Of a DNA stretch of 64,000 nucleotides, positions 53,722-62,836 are shown in pieces (position 1 is the first letter of the stretch; each line of letters opens with the position of its first letter). The notes beneath the pieces were generated by a model. That model saw only the letters and a list, made by a program, of their open reading frames with translations. It did not search any database and was not told where the DNA came from. Source of the DNA: an uncultured Clostridium sp. (GTDB lineage Bacteria > Bacillota > Clostridia > Lachnospirales > Lachnospiraceae). A program made the position numbers and the translations under genes. The DNA lies in contig CANPMS010000002.1 in assembly GCA_947575275.1 (NCBI GenBank), forward strand, positions 1-64,000. The letters are read 5' to 3'.

Positions 53722-54297
53722 ATGAGCAGAATTGAACAGTTAATCGGCGAAATCGAGGAGTATATTGACAGCTGCAAGTTCCAGCCACTGTCCAATACTA
53801 AAATCCTGGTGAATAAAGAGGAGTTGGAAGAGCTTTTGGTGGAACTTCGTCTTCGGATTCCCGATGAGATTAAAAAATACCAGAAGATTATCAGCAATCA
53901 GGATGCAATCTTAAATGAAGCCCGCAGTCAGGCTGATGCGATGCTGGCAGAAGCAACTGCCCAGACCAATGAGCTGGTGAATGAACATGAAATTATGCAG
54001 AAAGCGTATGCCACGGCAAATCATGTGGTTGAGGAGGCACAGGCGCAGGCACAGGAAATTATTGACAGCGCCATAGCCGATGCCAATAATATCCGCCAGG
54101 GTTCCATTAACTATACCGATGATATGTTAAAGAGTCTCCAGACGATTATCACCCACTCCATGGAGGGAGCTCAGGGGCGGTTTGATGCCTTCCTTTCTTC
54201 CATGCAGTCCAGCTATGATATTGTCACTTCCAACCGCAACGAGCTTGCCGGAAGTGTAATCGCTGCTGAGGAAGAGGAGACACAGACAATACAGTAA
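53722..54297 (+). CDS. Coiled-coil protein of unknown function
   Basis: 191 aa. After an N-terminal part that reads SRIEQLIGEIEEYIDSCK, residues of about 70-130 are an Ala/Glu/Gln-rich coiled coil (ARSQADAMLAEATAQTNELV). The pattern recalls DivIVA- or ATP-synthase-b-like scaffolds, without proof. It follows coaD by 12 bases with AAGGAGAAAG and is commonly seen there in Lachnospiraceae. No membrane segment. Confidence 0.75.
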   Translation: MSRIEQLIGEIEEYIDSCKFQPLSNTKILVNKEELEELLVELRLRIPDEIKKYQKIISNQDAILNEARSQADAMLAEATAQTNELVNEHEIMQKAYATANHVVEEAQAQAQEIIDSAIADANNIRQGSINYTDDMLKSLQTIITHSMEGAQGRFDAFLSSMQSSYDIVTSNRNELAGSVIAAEEEETQTIQ

Positions 54298-54333
54298 TGA
54301 AACGATTGTAAACGTTACAACCAACGGAAATCA

Positions 54334-55314
54334 TTATATCAAAGCGGTAAGCGTTACATAAGCCACACAGGTAAGACAGGCGTGCAACAATTTCCAAAGT
54401 ACATAATGCCGGACAGACAGTCCGGTATTTTTTGTACCTTCGGAACTTTTTTTTGCGCTTTCATCGCTTCCTCCAATTACACTTTTTGTCTGGAAGATTC
54501 CTGATATTCCTCCAAATGCCACAGATGCAAGTACGGCAGGAAGAAGCATCTGTCCCGGCAGGGTTGTGCACAGCATATGGATTCCAGTGGTAATTTCCAC
54601 TGTTCCTGCAATCAGAGCCTTTGTTTCATTGGTCAGAATAGGCACATTCTGCACCCAGATAACAAGAATGGAAAACAGCATAATATATCCGCCAATTAAC
54701 ACCATGGTCTCGCAGGTGGAATGAATGATTTCCTCCAGCGACGGTGGTGTTTTACTGGCGGAATCTTCTGTCTCTGAATCATATATAAGCTGCTTTTTCT
54801 TTAGAATTTTTCGTTCTGGACAAATTCCGTAGACCCGTCTCGCCAGCAGTGAAATCGGAATGACAGGCAGGTACAGACAGATAAGCAGCAGCCATATGGG
54901 AACCGGGAATGGAATTTGGCTGCGCACATACCCCAGCAGAAACATAGGGCTGGGATGGTTACAGATGGCAAAGAGCATATTTGATTCCTGCGGTGTAATT
55001 TCTCCCCGCTGTCTAAATTCTGCACACAGGCGTGCGCCTAAAGGGTATCCGCACAAGAACCCACAAAGAAGAATATAAGCTCCCGATACAGAAACTCCAA
55101 ACATGCGTTTGAACACCGGATAAATGGGACGCATCATAAAGGTTACGCCGCCTGAGGCAACGATAGCCTGGGTGCAGATGATAAATGGCGAGAGGGTTGG
55201 GAGCACCACATTGAACCATAAAAGGATCCCCGATGACGCCCCCTCTATGGCGATAGAGGGAAAAGCGAGAAGCAGGAATAAAAGGGTGATTGGCAGACAG
55301 CGTTTCCAGCTCAC
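54334..55314 (-). CDS. ylbJ: Sporulation membrane protein YlbJ
   Basis: 326 aa with about eight transmembrane helices, from GTG 55314. The repeated Gate-domain-like halves include LWFNVVLPTLSPFIICTQAI, GFLCGYPLGARLCAEF and CNHPSPMFLLGYV, all typical of YlbJ, which is needed for spore cortex formation in Bacillus. It runs against rsmD-coaD, unlike in Bacillus, and converges on the coiled-coil gene with a 36-base gap. Confidence 0.85.
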   Translation of the reverse strand: MSWKRCLPITLLFLLLAFPSIAIEGASSGILLWFNVVLPTLSPFIICTQAIVASGGVTFMMRPIYPVFKRMFGVSVSGAYILLCGFLCGYPLGARLCAEFRQRGEITPQESNMLFAICNHPSPMFLLGYVRSQIPFPVPIWLLLICLYLPVIPISLLARRVYGICPERKILKKKQLIYDSETEDSASKTPPSLEEIIHSTCETMVLIGGYIMLFSILVIWVQNVPILTNETKALIAGTVEITTGIHMLCTTLPGQMLLPAVLASVAFGGISGIFQTKSVIGGSDESAKKSSEGTKNTGLSVRHYVLWKLLHACLTCVAYVTLTALI

Positions 55315-55404
55315 GGTCAGGCTCCGGAGTTTTTTATATCCCTATGAAGAATCAGACGGTTCTATGACTGAAACCGTATACAAAGAAAGGACAAAACTGC
55401 CGTG

Positions 55405-55433
55405 TTCACATACCAGTAAATTTGTGGTATACT
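55405..55433 (+). promoter_or_regulatory. Promoter of the RNA methyltransferase gene
   Basis: TTCACA (55405-55410), 17 bases, TATACT (55428-55433). It supports a start at ATG 55493 and rules out the longer frame that opens at 55124 antisense to ylbJ. Confidence 0.7.
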
Positions 55434-55492
55434 TATATCAAATATATGCGCGCGAAGGCATTGATACCGGCTGCGCGGGAGAGGCAGGGGAT

Positions 55493-56860
55493 ATGGATCT
55501 ACCTGAGAAATTTCTTGACAATATGAAATGCCTTCTTGGAGGAGAGTATCATTCATGGCTTGCAAGCTATGATGCCCCTGCCGCTCAGGGACTTCGGATT
55601 AATACGGCAAAAGTGGACACAAAAGCCTGGGAGAGTATAAGTCCTTTCGGAACAGAACGTGTGATGTGGACTTCAAACGGCTATCTATGCCAGGGAGAAC
55701 GGCCTGCAAAACATCCTTACTATTACGCAGGACTTTACTATCTTCAGGAGCCAAGCGCCATGGCGCCGGCTGCCGTTCTTCCAATCAGCCCGGGGGATAA
55801 CGTGCTGGATTTATGTGCAGCGCCCGGCGGAAAAAGTACGGAGATGGGCACAAGGCTCTACGGTGAAGGTCTTTTGGTGGCAAATGATTTAAGCGCTTCC
55901 CGTGCAAAAGCGCTTCTCAAAAATCTTGAGCTGTTTGGCATCCCAAATATCTGCGTGACCGGAGAGACACCAAAGAAGCTGGCGGATACGTTTGGCTCAT
56001 TTTTTGACAAAATTTTAGTGGACGCTCCATGCTCAGGAGAGGGAATGTTCCGAAAGGATTCGGAATTGATAAAAAGCTGGGAGGAGCGCGGTCCAGAGTA
56101 TTATGCGCCGATTCAGAGAGAAATTTTAAAGCAGGCTGTGCGTATGATGAAACCAGGAGGACTTCTTGTATATTCCACCTGTACCTTTTCTCCTGTGGAA
56201 AATGAGGACAATGTTAAATGGCTTTTGGAGGAGGAAGAGGAGCTTTCTCTTGTTCCATTGACACCTTCCTGGGGGGAAGAGGGAGGCATCGGCGGAATGC
56301 CGGCGCTGCGGTTTTTTCCCCATAAGCTTCGGGGTGAAGGACATTTTCTTGCGATGTTTCGCAAGAAGACAGAGGCAGGGAAAGCGTTATCATCCCAGAA
56401 AAAAGGTGACCGAACCGTGTCTTCAGATGTACGTTGTCTTGAAAAGGAAAGCGATTTCCTCCAGTGGGAATCCATGGTTCGCGGAAGGTTTGACCGCAGC
56501 CGAATGAAGGTGAAAGGAAACCTTGTCTACTATCTGCCGGAGGATTTTGATGATACCTGGAATCTGCGGTATCTTCGAACCGGGCTGTTGCTGGGAGAAT
56601 GGAAAAATCGCAAATTTGAACCGTCTCAGGCGGCGGCGATGGTTTTGCAGCCGGAGGAATTTGAGCAGAGCTTTTCCATGAAATGCAGTGATGAGCGGAT
56701 TATCCGCTATTTAAAAGGGGAAACTATTTTCTTAAACCCAGAGGAAAAACTGAAAAAGGGATGGGTGCTGGTCTGCGTTGACGGCTATCCCCTTGGCTGG
56801 GCAAAGTATACGGGAACCAGCCTAAAAAACAAATATTATCCTGGATGGCGGTGGCAGTGA
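55493..56860 (+). CDS. RsmF/NOL1-type rRNA cytosine methyltransferase
   Basis: 455 aa. LYYLQEPSAMAPAAVL and VLDLCAAPGGKSTEMG form the SAM pocket; the catalytic pair is DAPCSGEGMFRKD (motif IV) and YSTCTFSPVENED (motif VI). The C-terminal part carries the RsmF ferredoxin-like and PUA-like region. It makes m5C in rRNA. Only a weak GGCAGGGG precedes ATG 55493. Its stop overlaps the next ATG. Confidence 0.92.
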   Translation: MDLPEKFLDNMKCLLGGEYHSWLASYDAPAAQGLRINTAKVDTKAWESISPFGTERVMWTSNGYLCQGERPAKHPYYYAGLYYLQEPSAMAPAAVLPISPGDNVLDLCAAPGGKSTEMGTRLYGEGLLVANDLSASRAKALLKNLELFGIPNICVTGETPKKLADTFGSFFDKILVDAPCSGEGMFRKDSELIKSWEERGPEYYAPIQREILKQAVRMMKPGGLLVYSTCTFSPVENEDNVKWLLEEEEELSLVPLTPSWGEEGGIGGMPALRFFPHKLRGEGHFLAMFRKKTEAGKALSSQKKGDRTVSSDVRCLEKESDFLQWESMVRGRFDRSRMKVKGNLVYYLPEDFDDTWNLRYLRTGLLLGEWKNRKFEPSQAAAMVLQPEEFEQSFSMKCSDERIIRYLKGETIFLNPEEKLKKGWVLVCVDGYPLGWAKYTGTSLKNKYYPGWRWQ

Positions 56861-57591
56861 TGGAGAAAAAAATACGGCTGGACAAATTTCTGGTAGAGAT
56901 GAAGAGGGGAAGCCGCCGCCAGATAAAAGAAACAGCAAAAAAAGGGGGCATCTTTGTAAATGGTGAAGCAGAGACACGGACAGAGCGGAAAATTGATCCC
57001 AATTCCGATCTGGTCAGCATGAACGGCATTCCGATTGTGTACCGTGCCTTTGAGTATTATATGCTCAATAAGCCTCAGGGCGTGGTGTCTGCCACCGAGG
57101 ATAAGCTTCACCGCACCGTAATTGATTTGCTGGGTGAAGAAACCCGCAGGGATTTATTTCCGGTAGGACGCCTTGACATGGACACGGAAGGGCTTTTGAT
57201 TTTGACAAATGACGGAGAGTTGGCACACCGGCTTTTATCACCAAAAAAACATGTGGATAAACAGTATTATGCGGAGATTTACGGGAGGCTTCCCACAGAC
57301 AGTGCAGCGCGTATGGAGAGTGGAATGGTACTGGAGGATGGGACACAGCTTCAGCCAGGCAAATTAGAAATACTTGTATCAGGATATGACGGAAACCTGA
57401 GTCAGGTACTGCTGACCATTCAGGAAGGCAAATTTCATCAGGTAAAGCGTATGTTTGAAGCGCTTGGATGTCATGTGGAATATTTAAAGAGGCTTTCTAT
57501 GGGCAGTCTTAAATTGGATGAGACACTTGCCCCCGGAGCGTATCGGTCTCTGACAGAGGAGGAGTTAAAAGAGATTCGATGGTGGAAATAA
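56860..57591 (+). CDS. RsuA/RluB-type pseudouridine synthase
   Basis: 243 aa. An N-terminal S4 domain (IRLDKFLVEMKRGSRRQIKE) is followed by the catalytic part with FPVGRLDMDTEGLLILTNDG (catalytic Asp in GRLD). KQYYAEIYG and FHQVKRMFEALG also fit. It isomerises one uridine in 16S or 23S rRNA. The ATG overlaps the stop of the methyltransferase (TGATG), so the two are coupled. Confidence 0.92.
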   Translation: MEKKIRLDKFLVEMKRGSRRQIKETAKKGGIFVNGEAETRTERKIDPNSDLVSMNGIPIVYRAFEYYMLNKPQGVVSATEDKLHRTVIDLLGEETRRDLFPVGRLDMDTEGLLILTNDGELAHRLLSPKKHVDKQYYAEIYGRLPTDSAARMESGMVLEDGTQLQPGKLEILVSGYDGNLSQVLLTIQEGKFHQVKRMFEALGCHVEYLKRLSMGSLKLDETLAPGAYRSLTEEELKEIRWWK

Positions 57592-58274
57592 AACGGGATA
57601 TATTGCAGGCTTTGAAAAAAAAGGAAGCAGTAATTTTCGATTTAGATGGAACGCTGGTGGATTCCATGTGGATGTGGAAGGCGATTGATATGGAATATTT
57701 GGGAAGATTTGGCTATGAATGCCCTCCCCTTCTCCAAAAGGAGATCGAGGGCATGAGCTTTTCGGAGACAGCAATGTATTTTAAGACGAAATTTCAGCTT
57801 CCCCACAGTCTGGATGAAATAAAGCAGGCATGGATTGATTTGAGTATTGAAAAATACCGCAGTCAGGTTCCCCTGAAAAAAGGAGCACGGCGCTTTCTGG
57901 AATATTTAAGAGCCGGCGGAATAAAAATGGGAATTGCCACCAGTAACGGACGGACCATGGTGGACGCAGTGCTCGCATCCCTTGGAATTACCTCATATTT
58001 TCACAGGATCACCACAGCCTGTGAGGTGGCGGCAGGTAAGCCTTCTCCGGATATTTATCTTCATGTGGCAAAGGAACTTCAAATCATCCCGGAAAAGTGC
58101 CTGGTGTTTGAGGACGTGCCTGCAGGAATTATGGCAGGACGTGCCGCGGGAATGGAAGTCTGCGCTGTGGAGGATGATTTTTCTGCACACATGCGAAAGG
58201 AAAAGCTGGAGCTGGCAGACTATTTTATTGAAGATTATAATGACATTTTTTTGTCAGATAAAATGAATGATTGA
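57579..58274 (+). CDS. HAD-superfamily phosphatase
   Basis: 231 aa, beta-phosphoglucomutase-like. Motif I FDLDGTLVDSM (nucleophile Asp), motif II IATSNGR, motif III Lys in AAGKPSPDIY and motif IV VFEDVPAGIMAG. A helical cap lies between motifs I and II. The substrate cannot be told. It overlaps the preceding gene by 13 bases; GAGGAGGAG is about 12 bases upstream. Confidence 0.9.
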   Translation: MVEIKRDILQALKKKEAVIFDLDGTLVDSMWMWKAIDMEYLGRFGYECPPLLQKEIEGMSFSETAMYFKTKFQLPHSLDEIKQAWIDLSIEKYRSQVPLKKGARRFLEYLRAGGIKMGIATSNGRTMVDAVLASLGITSYFHRITTACEVAAGKPSPDIYLHVAKELQIIPEKCLVFEDVPAGIMAGRAAGMEVCAVEDDFSAHMRKEKLELADYFIEDYNDIFLSDKMND

Positions 58275-58297
58275 GATAACAGAAAGGCAGAAGACAG

Positions 58298-59059
58298 ATG
58301 AAAATTGCGATTGTAACGGGGGCCTCGTCCGGTATGGGGCGGGAGACGATTATACAGCTGGCGGCACGTTTTTCAGCCCTTGGGGAAATCTGGGCAGTGG
58401 CAAGGCGGGAGGATCGGCTTTTAAAACTGCAGGCGCAGCTTCCAGTACCGATTCGTATTTTTTCACTTGATTTATGTGAAAATGGGGCAATTAATACTCT
58501 TGCCAAAGCGCTTGGAGAGGAAAGACCAGAGGTGAAGTTTCTTGTAAATGCGGCGGGCTTTGGAAAAATCGGAAAGGTAGGAGATCTGCCCATAAATGAT
58601 GAGCTTGATATGGTACGTCTGAATTGTGAGGCGCTCTGCGGCGTGACTCATGTGGCGCTTCCCTATATGACAAGGCATAGCAGAATAATTCAGTATGCCT
58701 CCTCAGCGGCGTTTCTGCCACAGCCGAAGTTTGCAATTTATGCTGCCACAAAATCTTTTGTTTTAAGCTACAGCCGCGCTTTAAATGCTGAACTGCGCCC
58801 GCGGGGCATTTTGGTGACAGCAGTATGCCCTGGACCGGTCAGAACAGAATTTTTTGATATTGCGGAGACCACAGGACACATGCCGCTCTACAAACGGTTG
58901 ACCATGGCAGATCCCAGGAAGGTGGTGTCTCTTGCTCTGCGGGACAGTATGATGGGAAGGAGCATTTCTGTCTACGGACCTCTTATGAAAGCCTTTTATG
59001 GTTTGAGTAAAGTGTTTCCCCATGCAATCGTTTTGAGGATAATGGATTTGCTGCAATAA
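58298..59059 (+). CDS. Short-chain dehydrogenase/reductase
   Basis: 253 aa. TGASSGMGRETI binds the nucleotide, NAAGFG follows, and the catalytic Tyr-x3-Lys is in YAATKSFVLSY with a Ser upstream (YASSAAF). The C-terminal VCPGPVRTEF is typical. An NAD(P)-dependent oxidoreductase of unknown substrate, 23 bases after the HAD gene. Confidence 0.92.
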   Translation: MKIAIVTGASSGMGRETIIQLAARFSALGEIWAVARREDRLLKLQAQLPVPIRIFSLDLCENGAINTLAKALGEERPEVKFLVNAAGFGKIGKVGDLPINDELDMVRLNCEALCGVTHVALPYMTRHSRIIQYASSAAFLPQPKFAIYAATKSFVLSYSRALNAELRPRGILVTAVCPGPVRTEFFDIAETTGHMPLYKRLTMADPRKVVSLALRDSMMGRSISVYGPLMKAFYGLSKVFPHAIVLRIMDLLQ

Positions 59060-59096
59060 ATGTGTCAGAGTAACAGAGGCAGAAAGGAGCGATGGG

Positions 59097-59663
59097 ATGC
59101 AAAAAAGAAAGGGGCAGTACGGATACCGGGACAGCAATAGAAAGATCTGGCTTATGGTTACCACAGTGTTTGTGTCTGCAATTATTCTGCAGGTACTTGT
59201 TCGCAATCTGGCGCATAATCAGGCAGCGGAAAATATTTTGACTGTAATGGCGATTCTGACGGTTCTTCCCATGGCTAACATGGCATCGCCTCTGATTGCA
59301 GCCTGGAATTATAAGACACCTGACAGGGGGTTTTATGATAAGGTGACTCCTTATGAGGACGGGTTTACAATACTCTATGATTTGATTGTGACAACAAAAG
59401 ACCAGATTATTCCGATTGATGCGGCGGCAGTCCATCCCATCGGTGTGTTTGCCTACTGTCCTTCGCAAAAGGTGGATACGGAAAAGGCACAGAGGGAGAT
59501 GGAGAAGCTGTTTCTGTCAGACGGGCTGGATTCTCATGTCCTGTTACTGAACAGTGAGCATGAATTTTTTATGTGTCTTGACCGTTTAGAGCCTGCCTCG
59601 GAGTGTGACAACAGCCAAATGGCACAGCGCACTGCAGCCCTCCTTAAAAATATCTCCATGTAG
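59097..59663 (+). CDS. Unknown membrane protein
   Basis: 188 aa. Two adjacent transmembrane helices (about residues 18-35 and 45-70) are followed by a soluble domain of about 110 residues with DGFTILYDLIVTTKDQIIPI and VHPIGVFAYCPS. I do not recognise a family, though similar proteins seem to occur next to pseudouridine synthase genes in Lachnospiraceae. AAAGGAGCG precedes the ATG. Confidence 0.65.
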   Translation: MQKRKGQYGYRDSNRKIWLMVTTVFVSAIILQVLVRNLAHNQAAENILTVMAILTVLPMANMASPLIAAWNYKTPDRGFYDKVTPYEDGFTILYDLIVTTKDQIIPIDAAAVHPIGVFAYCPSQKVDTEKAQREMEKLFLSDGLDSHVLLLNSEHEFFMCLDRLEPASECDNSQMAQRTAALLKNISM

Positions 59664-59687
59664 AAAACATAAAAGGAACAGAAAATC

Positions 59688-60659
59688 ATGAGAACCATTA
59701 CTGTAAATGTCAATGAAGCTGGACAGCGGCTTGATAAGCTGCTGGCAAAGTATTTCAATCTGGCAGGCAGAGGCTTCCTTTATAAGATGCTGCGAAAAAA
59801 GAATATTACCTTAAATGGGAAAAAATGTGACGGCTCGGAACGGCTTTTTGTAGGTGATGAGATTAAGTTGTTTCTCTCTGATGAAACTATCAACAAATTT
59901 TCTCAGATAAAGCGGCAGAAGGTGGCAAAGAAAACGCTTAATATTGTCTATGAGGACAACCATATCCTGCTGATTAACAAACCTGCAGGGATGCTTTCCC
60001 AGAAGGCGAAGAATATGGACGAATCCCTTGTAGAATATGTGATTGACTATCTTCTGGATTCCGGACAACTGACGGAACAAGCGCTAAACAGTTTCCGGCC
60101 ATCGGTGTGCAACCGCCTGGATCGTAATACAAGCGGACTTGTGGCTGCGGGAAAAAGCCTTGCAGGACTTCAGATGCTGTCACGCATTTTTAAGGATCAT
60201 TCTCTGCACAAGCACTACCTCTGTGTGGTAAAAGGAAGTGTCCGGCAAAAGGAGAGAATTGAGGGTTATCTTTCCAAGAATCCTAAAAGCAACCAGGTGA
60301 CTGTTTCCGGCACGGCGTTGTCTGACGGAGCGCCCATATGCACCGAGTATGAGCCGCTCAGGGAATATAATGGGTATACGCTTCTTAAGGTGGCATTAAT
60401 CACCGGGAGAACCCATCAAATCCGCGCTCATCTGGCGTCTATCGGACATCCCATCGTTGGAGATTATAAATATGGAAGCGATGCGGTAAATGCGGAGGTG
60501 AAAAAGCGTTTTCAGATACGCTCGCAGATGCTCCACTCCTGGCAGATGGTGTTCCCGGAGCTTGAAGAGCCTTTTTCCGCGTTAAGTGGAAGGACGTTCA
60601 CTGCTATCGCTCCAAAGGAATTTGAACGGGTGTGCGGAGCCGGGATTTGTAAGCAGTAA
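59688..60659 (+). CDS. RluA-family pseudouridine synthase
   Basis: 323 aa. N-terminal S4-like domain (GQRLDKLLAKYF) and RluA catalytic region: VYEDNHILLINKPAGMLSQ, CNRLDRNTSGLVAAGK (catalytic Asp in RLD) and GRTHQIRAHLASIGHPIVGD. It converts specific uridines in 23S rRNA or tRNA. It starts 24 bases after the membrane protein gene. Confidence 0.94.
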   Translation: MRTITVNVNEAGQRLDKLLAKYFNLAGRGFLYKMLRKKNITLNGKKCDGSERLFVGDEIKLFLSDETINKFSQIKRQKVAKKTLNIVYEDNHILLINKPAGMLSQKAKNMDESLVEYVIDYLLDSGQLTEQALNSFRPSVCNRLDRNTSGLVAAGKSLAGLQMLSRIFKDHSLHKHYLCVVKGSVRQKERIEGYLSKNPKSNQVTVSGTALSDGAPICTEYEPLREYNGYTLLKVALITGRTHQIRAHLASIGHPIVGDYKYGSDAVNAEVKKRFQIRSQMLHSWQMVFPELEEPFSALSGRTFTAIAPKEFERVCGAGICKQ

Positions 60660-60669
60660 GGAGGGAGCA

Positions 60670-61851
60670 ATGAATCATGAGGAAAAGCTGCGGCAGGCCG
60701 CTGATAGGGCAGAACGCTTCCGTCTAAGGGTTTTAAGGCTTCTGAGCAAAACGATGGCTCTGCTGCTGTTACTGAATGTTCTGTGTGGAATCTGGGCGGT
60801 AAAAAGTATACGGAATCCTAAAGCGATAATGTCCCTTGTAATATTTCTTTTCGTATATGGACTTTTTTTCCTGAATTTGATTGCCCTGTGTATCCTTTGC
60901 AAACGGCTCCGAATTATAAAACGACTGATTATCTGGATTCTGATCTGGATTCCGCTTCTTCATTATGGCATAGCCCTGTATATCTACGAGCTGGCGAAAC
61001 AGGAGCTTGACCACAACACCTATAAAATCCTTCTGGATGACGTGAGGGTACAATATCAAATCTGTCATACCAGGTATCCATTGCTTTTCGTCCACGGTGT
61101 GGGATTTCGGGATTTTCATTATTTTAACTATTGGGGAAGAATTCCCAGAGAGCTTGTAAAAAACGGTGCGAAGGTTTATTATGGCCACCAGGAGGCATGG
61201 GGGACAGTGGAGGATAACGCACAGATTCTAAAGGAGAGAATCGAGAATATCCTCCTTGAAACAGGCTGTGAAAAGGTAAATATTATCGCCCATTCCAAGG
61301 GCGGTCTGGACGCCCGGTATCTAATCAGTTGTCTACATATGGCGCCGTTTGTAGCGTCACTCACCACAATTAACACTCCTCACCGTGGTTCTATGCTGGT
61401 AGACTTTTTTAAGTGTCTGCCAGATGGGATTTACCGGACTGTGTGCCGACTTATTGACCGCTATTTTAGCGCTCTGGGAGACAAAAATCCCAACGCATAT
61501 GAGGCCAGCCGCCAGCTTTCCTGCGCCTATGCAAAGCAGTTTAATGAGAGCTGTAAAGACGCTCCGCAGGTATATTATCAAAGTTATGCCAGCCTTATGA
61601 GATGCGGTTTCAGCAGCAAGCTTCTGTGTGTTCCCTACTGGATTTTAAAATGGTTGGATGGTTCCAATGACGGTCTGGTCACAGTAGAATCCGCCGTATG
61701 GGGTGAGTTCCGAGGAGTTATAGAAAATGGACGGCTTCGCGGGATTTCTCATGGAGATGTAATTGATTTAACCAGAGAAGATTACCGGGATTTCAAGGTG
61801 GTGGAGTTTTATATCAGATTGGTGCAGGAACTTGCCATGAAAAATTTTTAA
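60670..61851 (+). CDS. Membrane-anchored lipase-like alpha/beta hydrolase
   Basis: 393 aa. Two N-terminal transmembrane helices (about residues 25-45 and 55-75), a third hydrophobic stretch near 90-105, then a hydrolase domain: PLLFVHGVGFRDFHYFNYWG (oxyanion region) and NIIAHSKGGLDARYLIS, with the nucleophile Ser in HSKGG; TINTPHRGS follows. This is the triacylglycerol lipase/esterase type. ATG 60670 has AAGGAGGG; the frame open from 60586 overlaps the previous gene. Confidence 0.88.
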   Translation: MNHEEKLRQAADRAERFRLRVLRLLSKTMALLLLLNVLCGIWAVKSIRNPKAIMSLVIFLFVYGLFFLNLIALCILCKRLRIIKRLIIWILIWIPLLHYGIALYIYELAKQELDHNTYKILLDDVRVQYQICHTRYPLLFVHGVGFRDFHYFNYWGRIPRELVKNGAKVYYGHQEAWGTVEDNAQILKERIENILLETGCEKVNIIAHSKGGLDARYLISCLHMAPFVASLTTINTPHRGSMLVDFFKCLPDGIYRTVCRLIDRYFSALGDKNPNAYEASRQLSCAYAKQFNESCKDAPQVYYQSYASLMRCGFSSKLLCVPYWILKWLDGSNDGLVTVESAVWGEFRGVIENGRLRGISHGDVIDLTREDYRDFKVVEFYIRLVQELAMKNF

Positions 61852-61887
61852 TCAGAAGAAAAGCAGAAAGAAGAGGATATTGTACAA

Positions 61888-62430
61888 ATGGGTACATGGA
61901 AGAGCAGAGGACTTCGCGGCTCCACTCTGGAAGATATGTTGAATTACAGCAACCAGGTATATCGTGAGAAGGAACTGGCGCTGATCCAGAAAATACCAAC
62001 ACCGATTACCCCAATTAATATTGAAAAAAAAACCAGGCACATTACGCTTGCCTATTTTGACCAGAAGAGTACAGTGGACTATATTGGTGCGGTACAGGGC
62101 ATACCAATTTGTTTTGATGCCAAGGAGTGCGCGGTAAAAACCTTCCCCCTTCACAATGTGCACAAGCATCAGATCCTCTTTATGAAGCAATTTGAAAAGC
62201 AGGGGGGGATTGCGTTTATTATTCTGCATTTTACAGCAGATAACGAGATATACTATATCCCGTTCAAAGACCTGTACCGGTTCTGGAAGCGGATGGAGGA
62301 TGGCGGACGCAAAAGCTTTACTTACGATGAGGTCGATAAAAGTTACCGAATTTACTCCAGACGTGATATTTTAGTACATTATCTGGAGCCTCTGAAGCTG
62401 GATCTTGACAGACGGGAGGAAGAATCATGA
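61888..62430 (+). CDS. recU: Holliday junction resolvase RecU
   Basis: 180 aa. LIQKIPTPITPI, STVDYIGAVQGIPICFDAK, FPLHNVHKHQI and QGGIAFIILHF are RecU boxes. The catalytic residues appear as Asp64, Asp77 and Lys79; the usual Glu of the E-A-K motif is Asp here, a conservative change. RecU cuts recombination junctions and is needed for chromosome segregation. In Bacillus it is next to ponA; here a small unknown gene overlaps its end. Confidence 0.9.
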   Translation: MGTWKSRGLRGSTLEDMLNYSNQVYREKELALIQKIPTPITPINIEKKTRHITLAYFDQKSTVDYIGAVQGIPICFDAKECAVKTFPLHNVHKHQILFMKQFEKQGGIAFIILHFTADNEIYYIPFKDLYRFWKRMEDGGRKSFTYDEVDKSYRIYSRRDILVHYLEPLKLDLDRREEES

Positions 62431-62738
62431 TATTTTCAATTGTAAAGCAATCCATTGATATTCGTCTGAGGTTTCCGAATCCGCCAGGGATTCACGCGGA
62501 CACAGAATGCGCTGCAGTGATGGGGATGCTTGCGAAGGAGTGTGAATTTTCCCTTCCGGAATATAGAACAGAGTTTTCTGTTATGAGGCAGAAGCTCCTT
62601 GAGTGGGTTTATGAAAAACCGGCAGATCAGGAGTCACGCGCCCAAAGGCTTGTTTCACTTTTAGAGGCCTACGAGCCGAAGGCAGCGCTGGATCATGAAA
62701 CATATGAGCTGATGAGATACAGCTATGACTGTGAATAA
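62427..62738 (+). CDS. Small protein of unknown function after recU
   Basis: 103 aa, soluble, mostly helical (AAVMGMLAKECEFSLPEYRT and YELMRYSYDCE). It overlaps recU by four bases (ATGA), so it is translated with it. No known motif; a role with RecU is only suggested by the coupling. Confidence 0.6.
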   Translation: MIFSIVKQSIDIRLRFPNPPGIHADTECAAVMGMLAKECEFSLPEYRTEFSVMRQKLLEWVYEKPADQESRAQRLVSLLEAYEPKAALDHETYELMRYSYDCE

Positions 62739-62836
62739 AACCTGAAAATAGAAAATATAGTGGACGAACCAGAAAATTTATGGAATAATTAAGGGTAACA
62801 TCAAAGTGAACAATAAGAGAAAACAGGAGGTAGAGT

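Noticed and set aside
54308-54357. Two GTAA-R-CGTTACA motifs resembling LacI/CcpA operators
   Set aside because: They sit at the ends of two convergent genes, the second one inside ylbJ codons, so regulation is unlikely and the spacing is one base short of a cre site.
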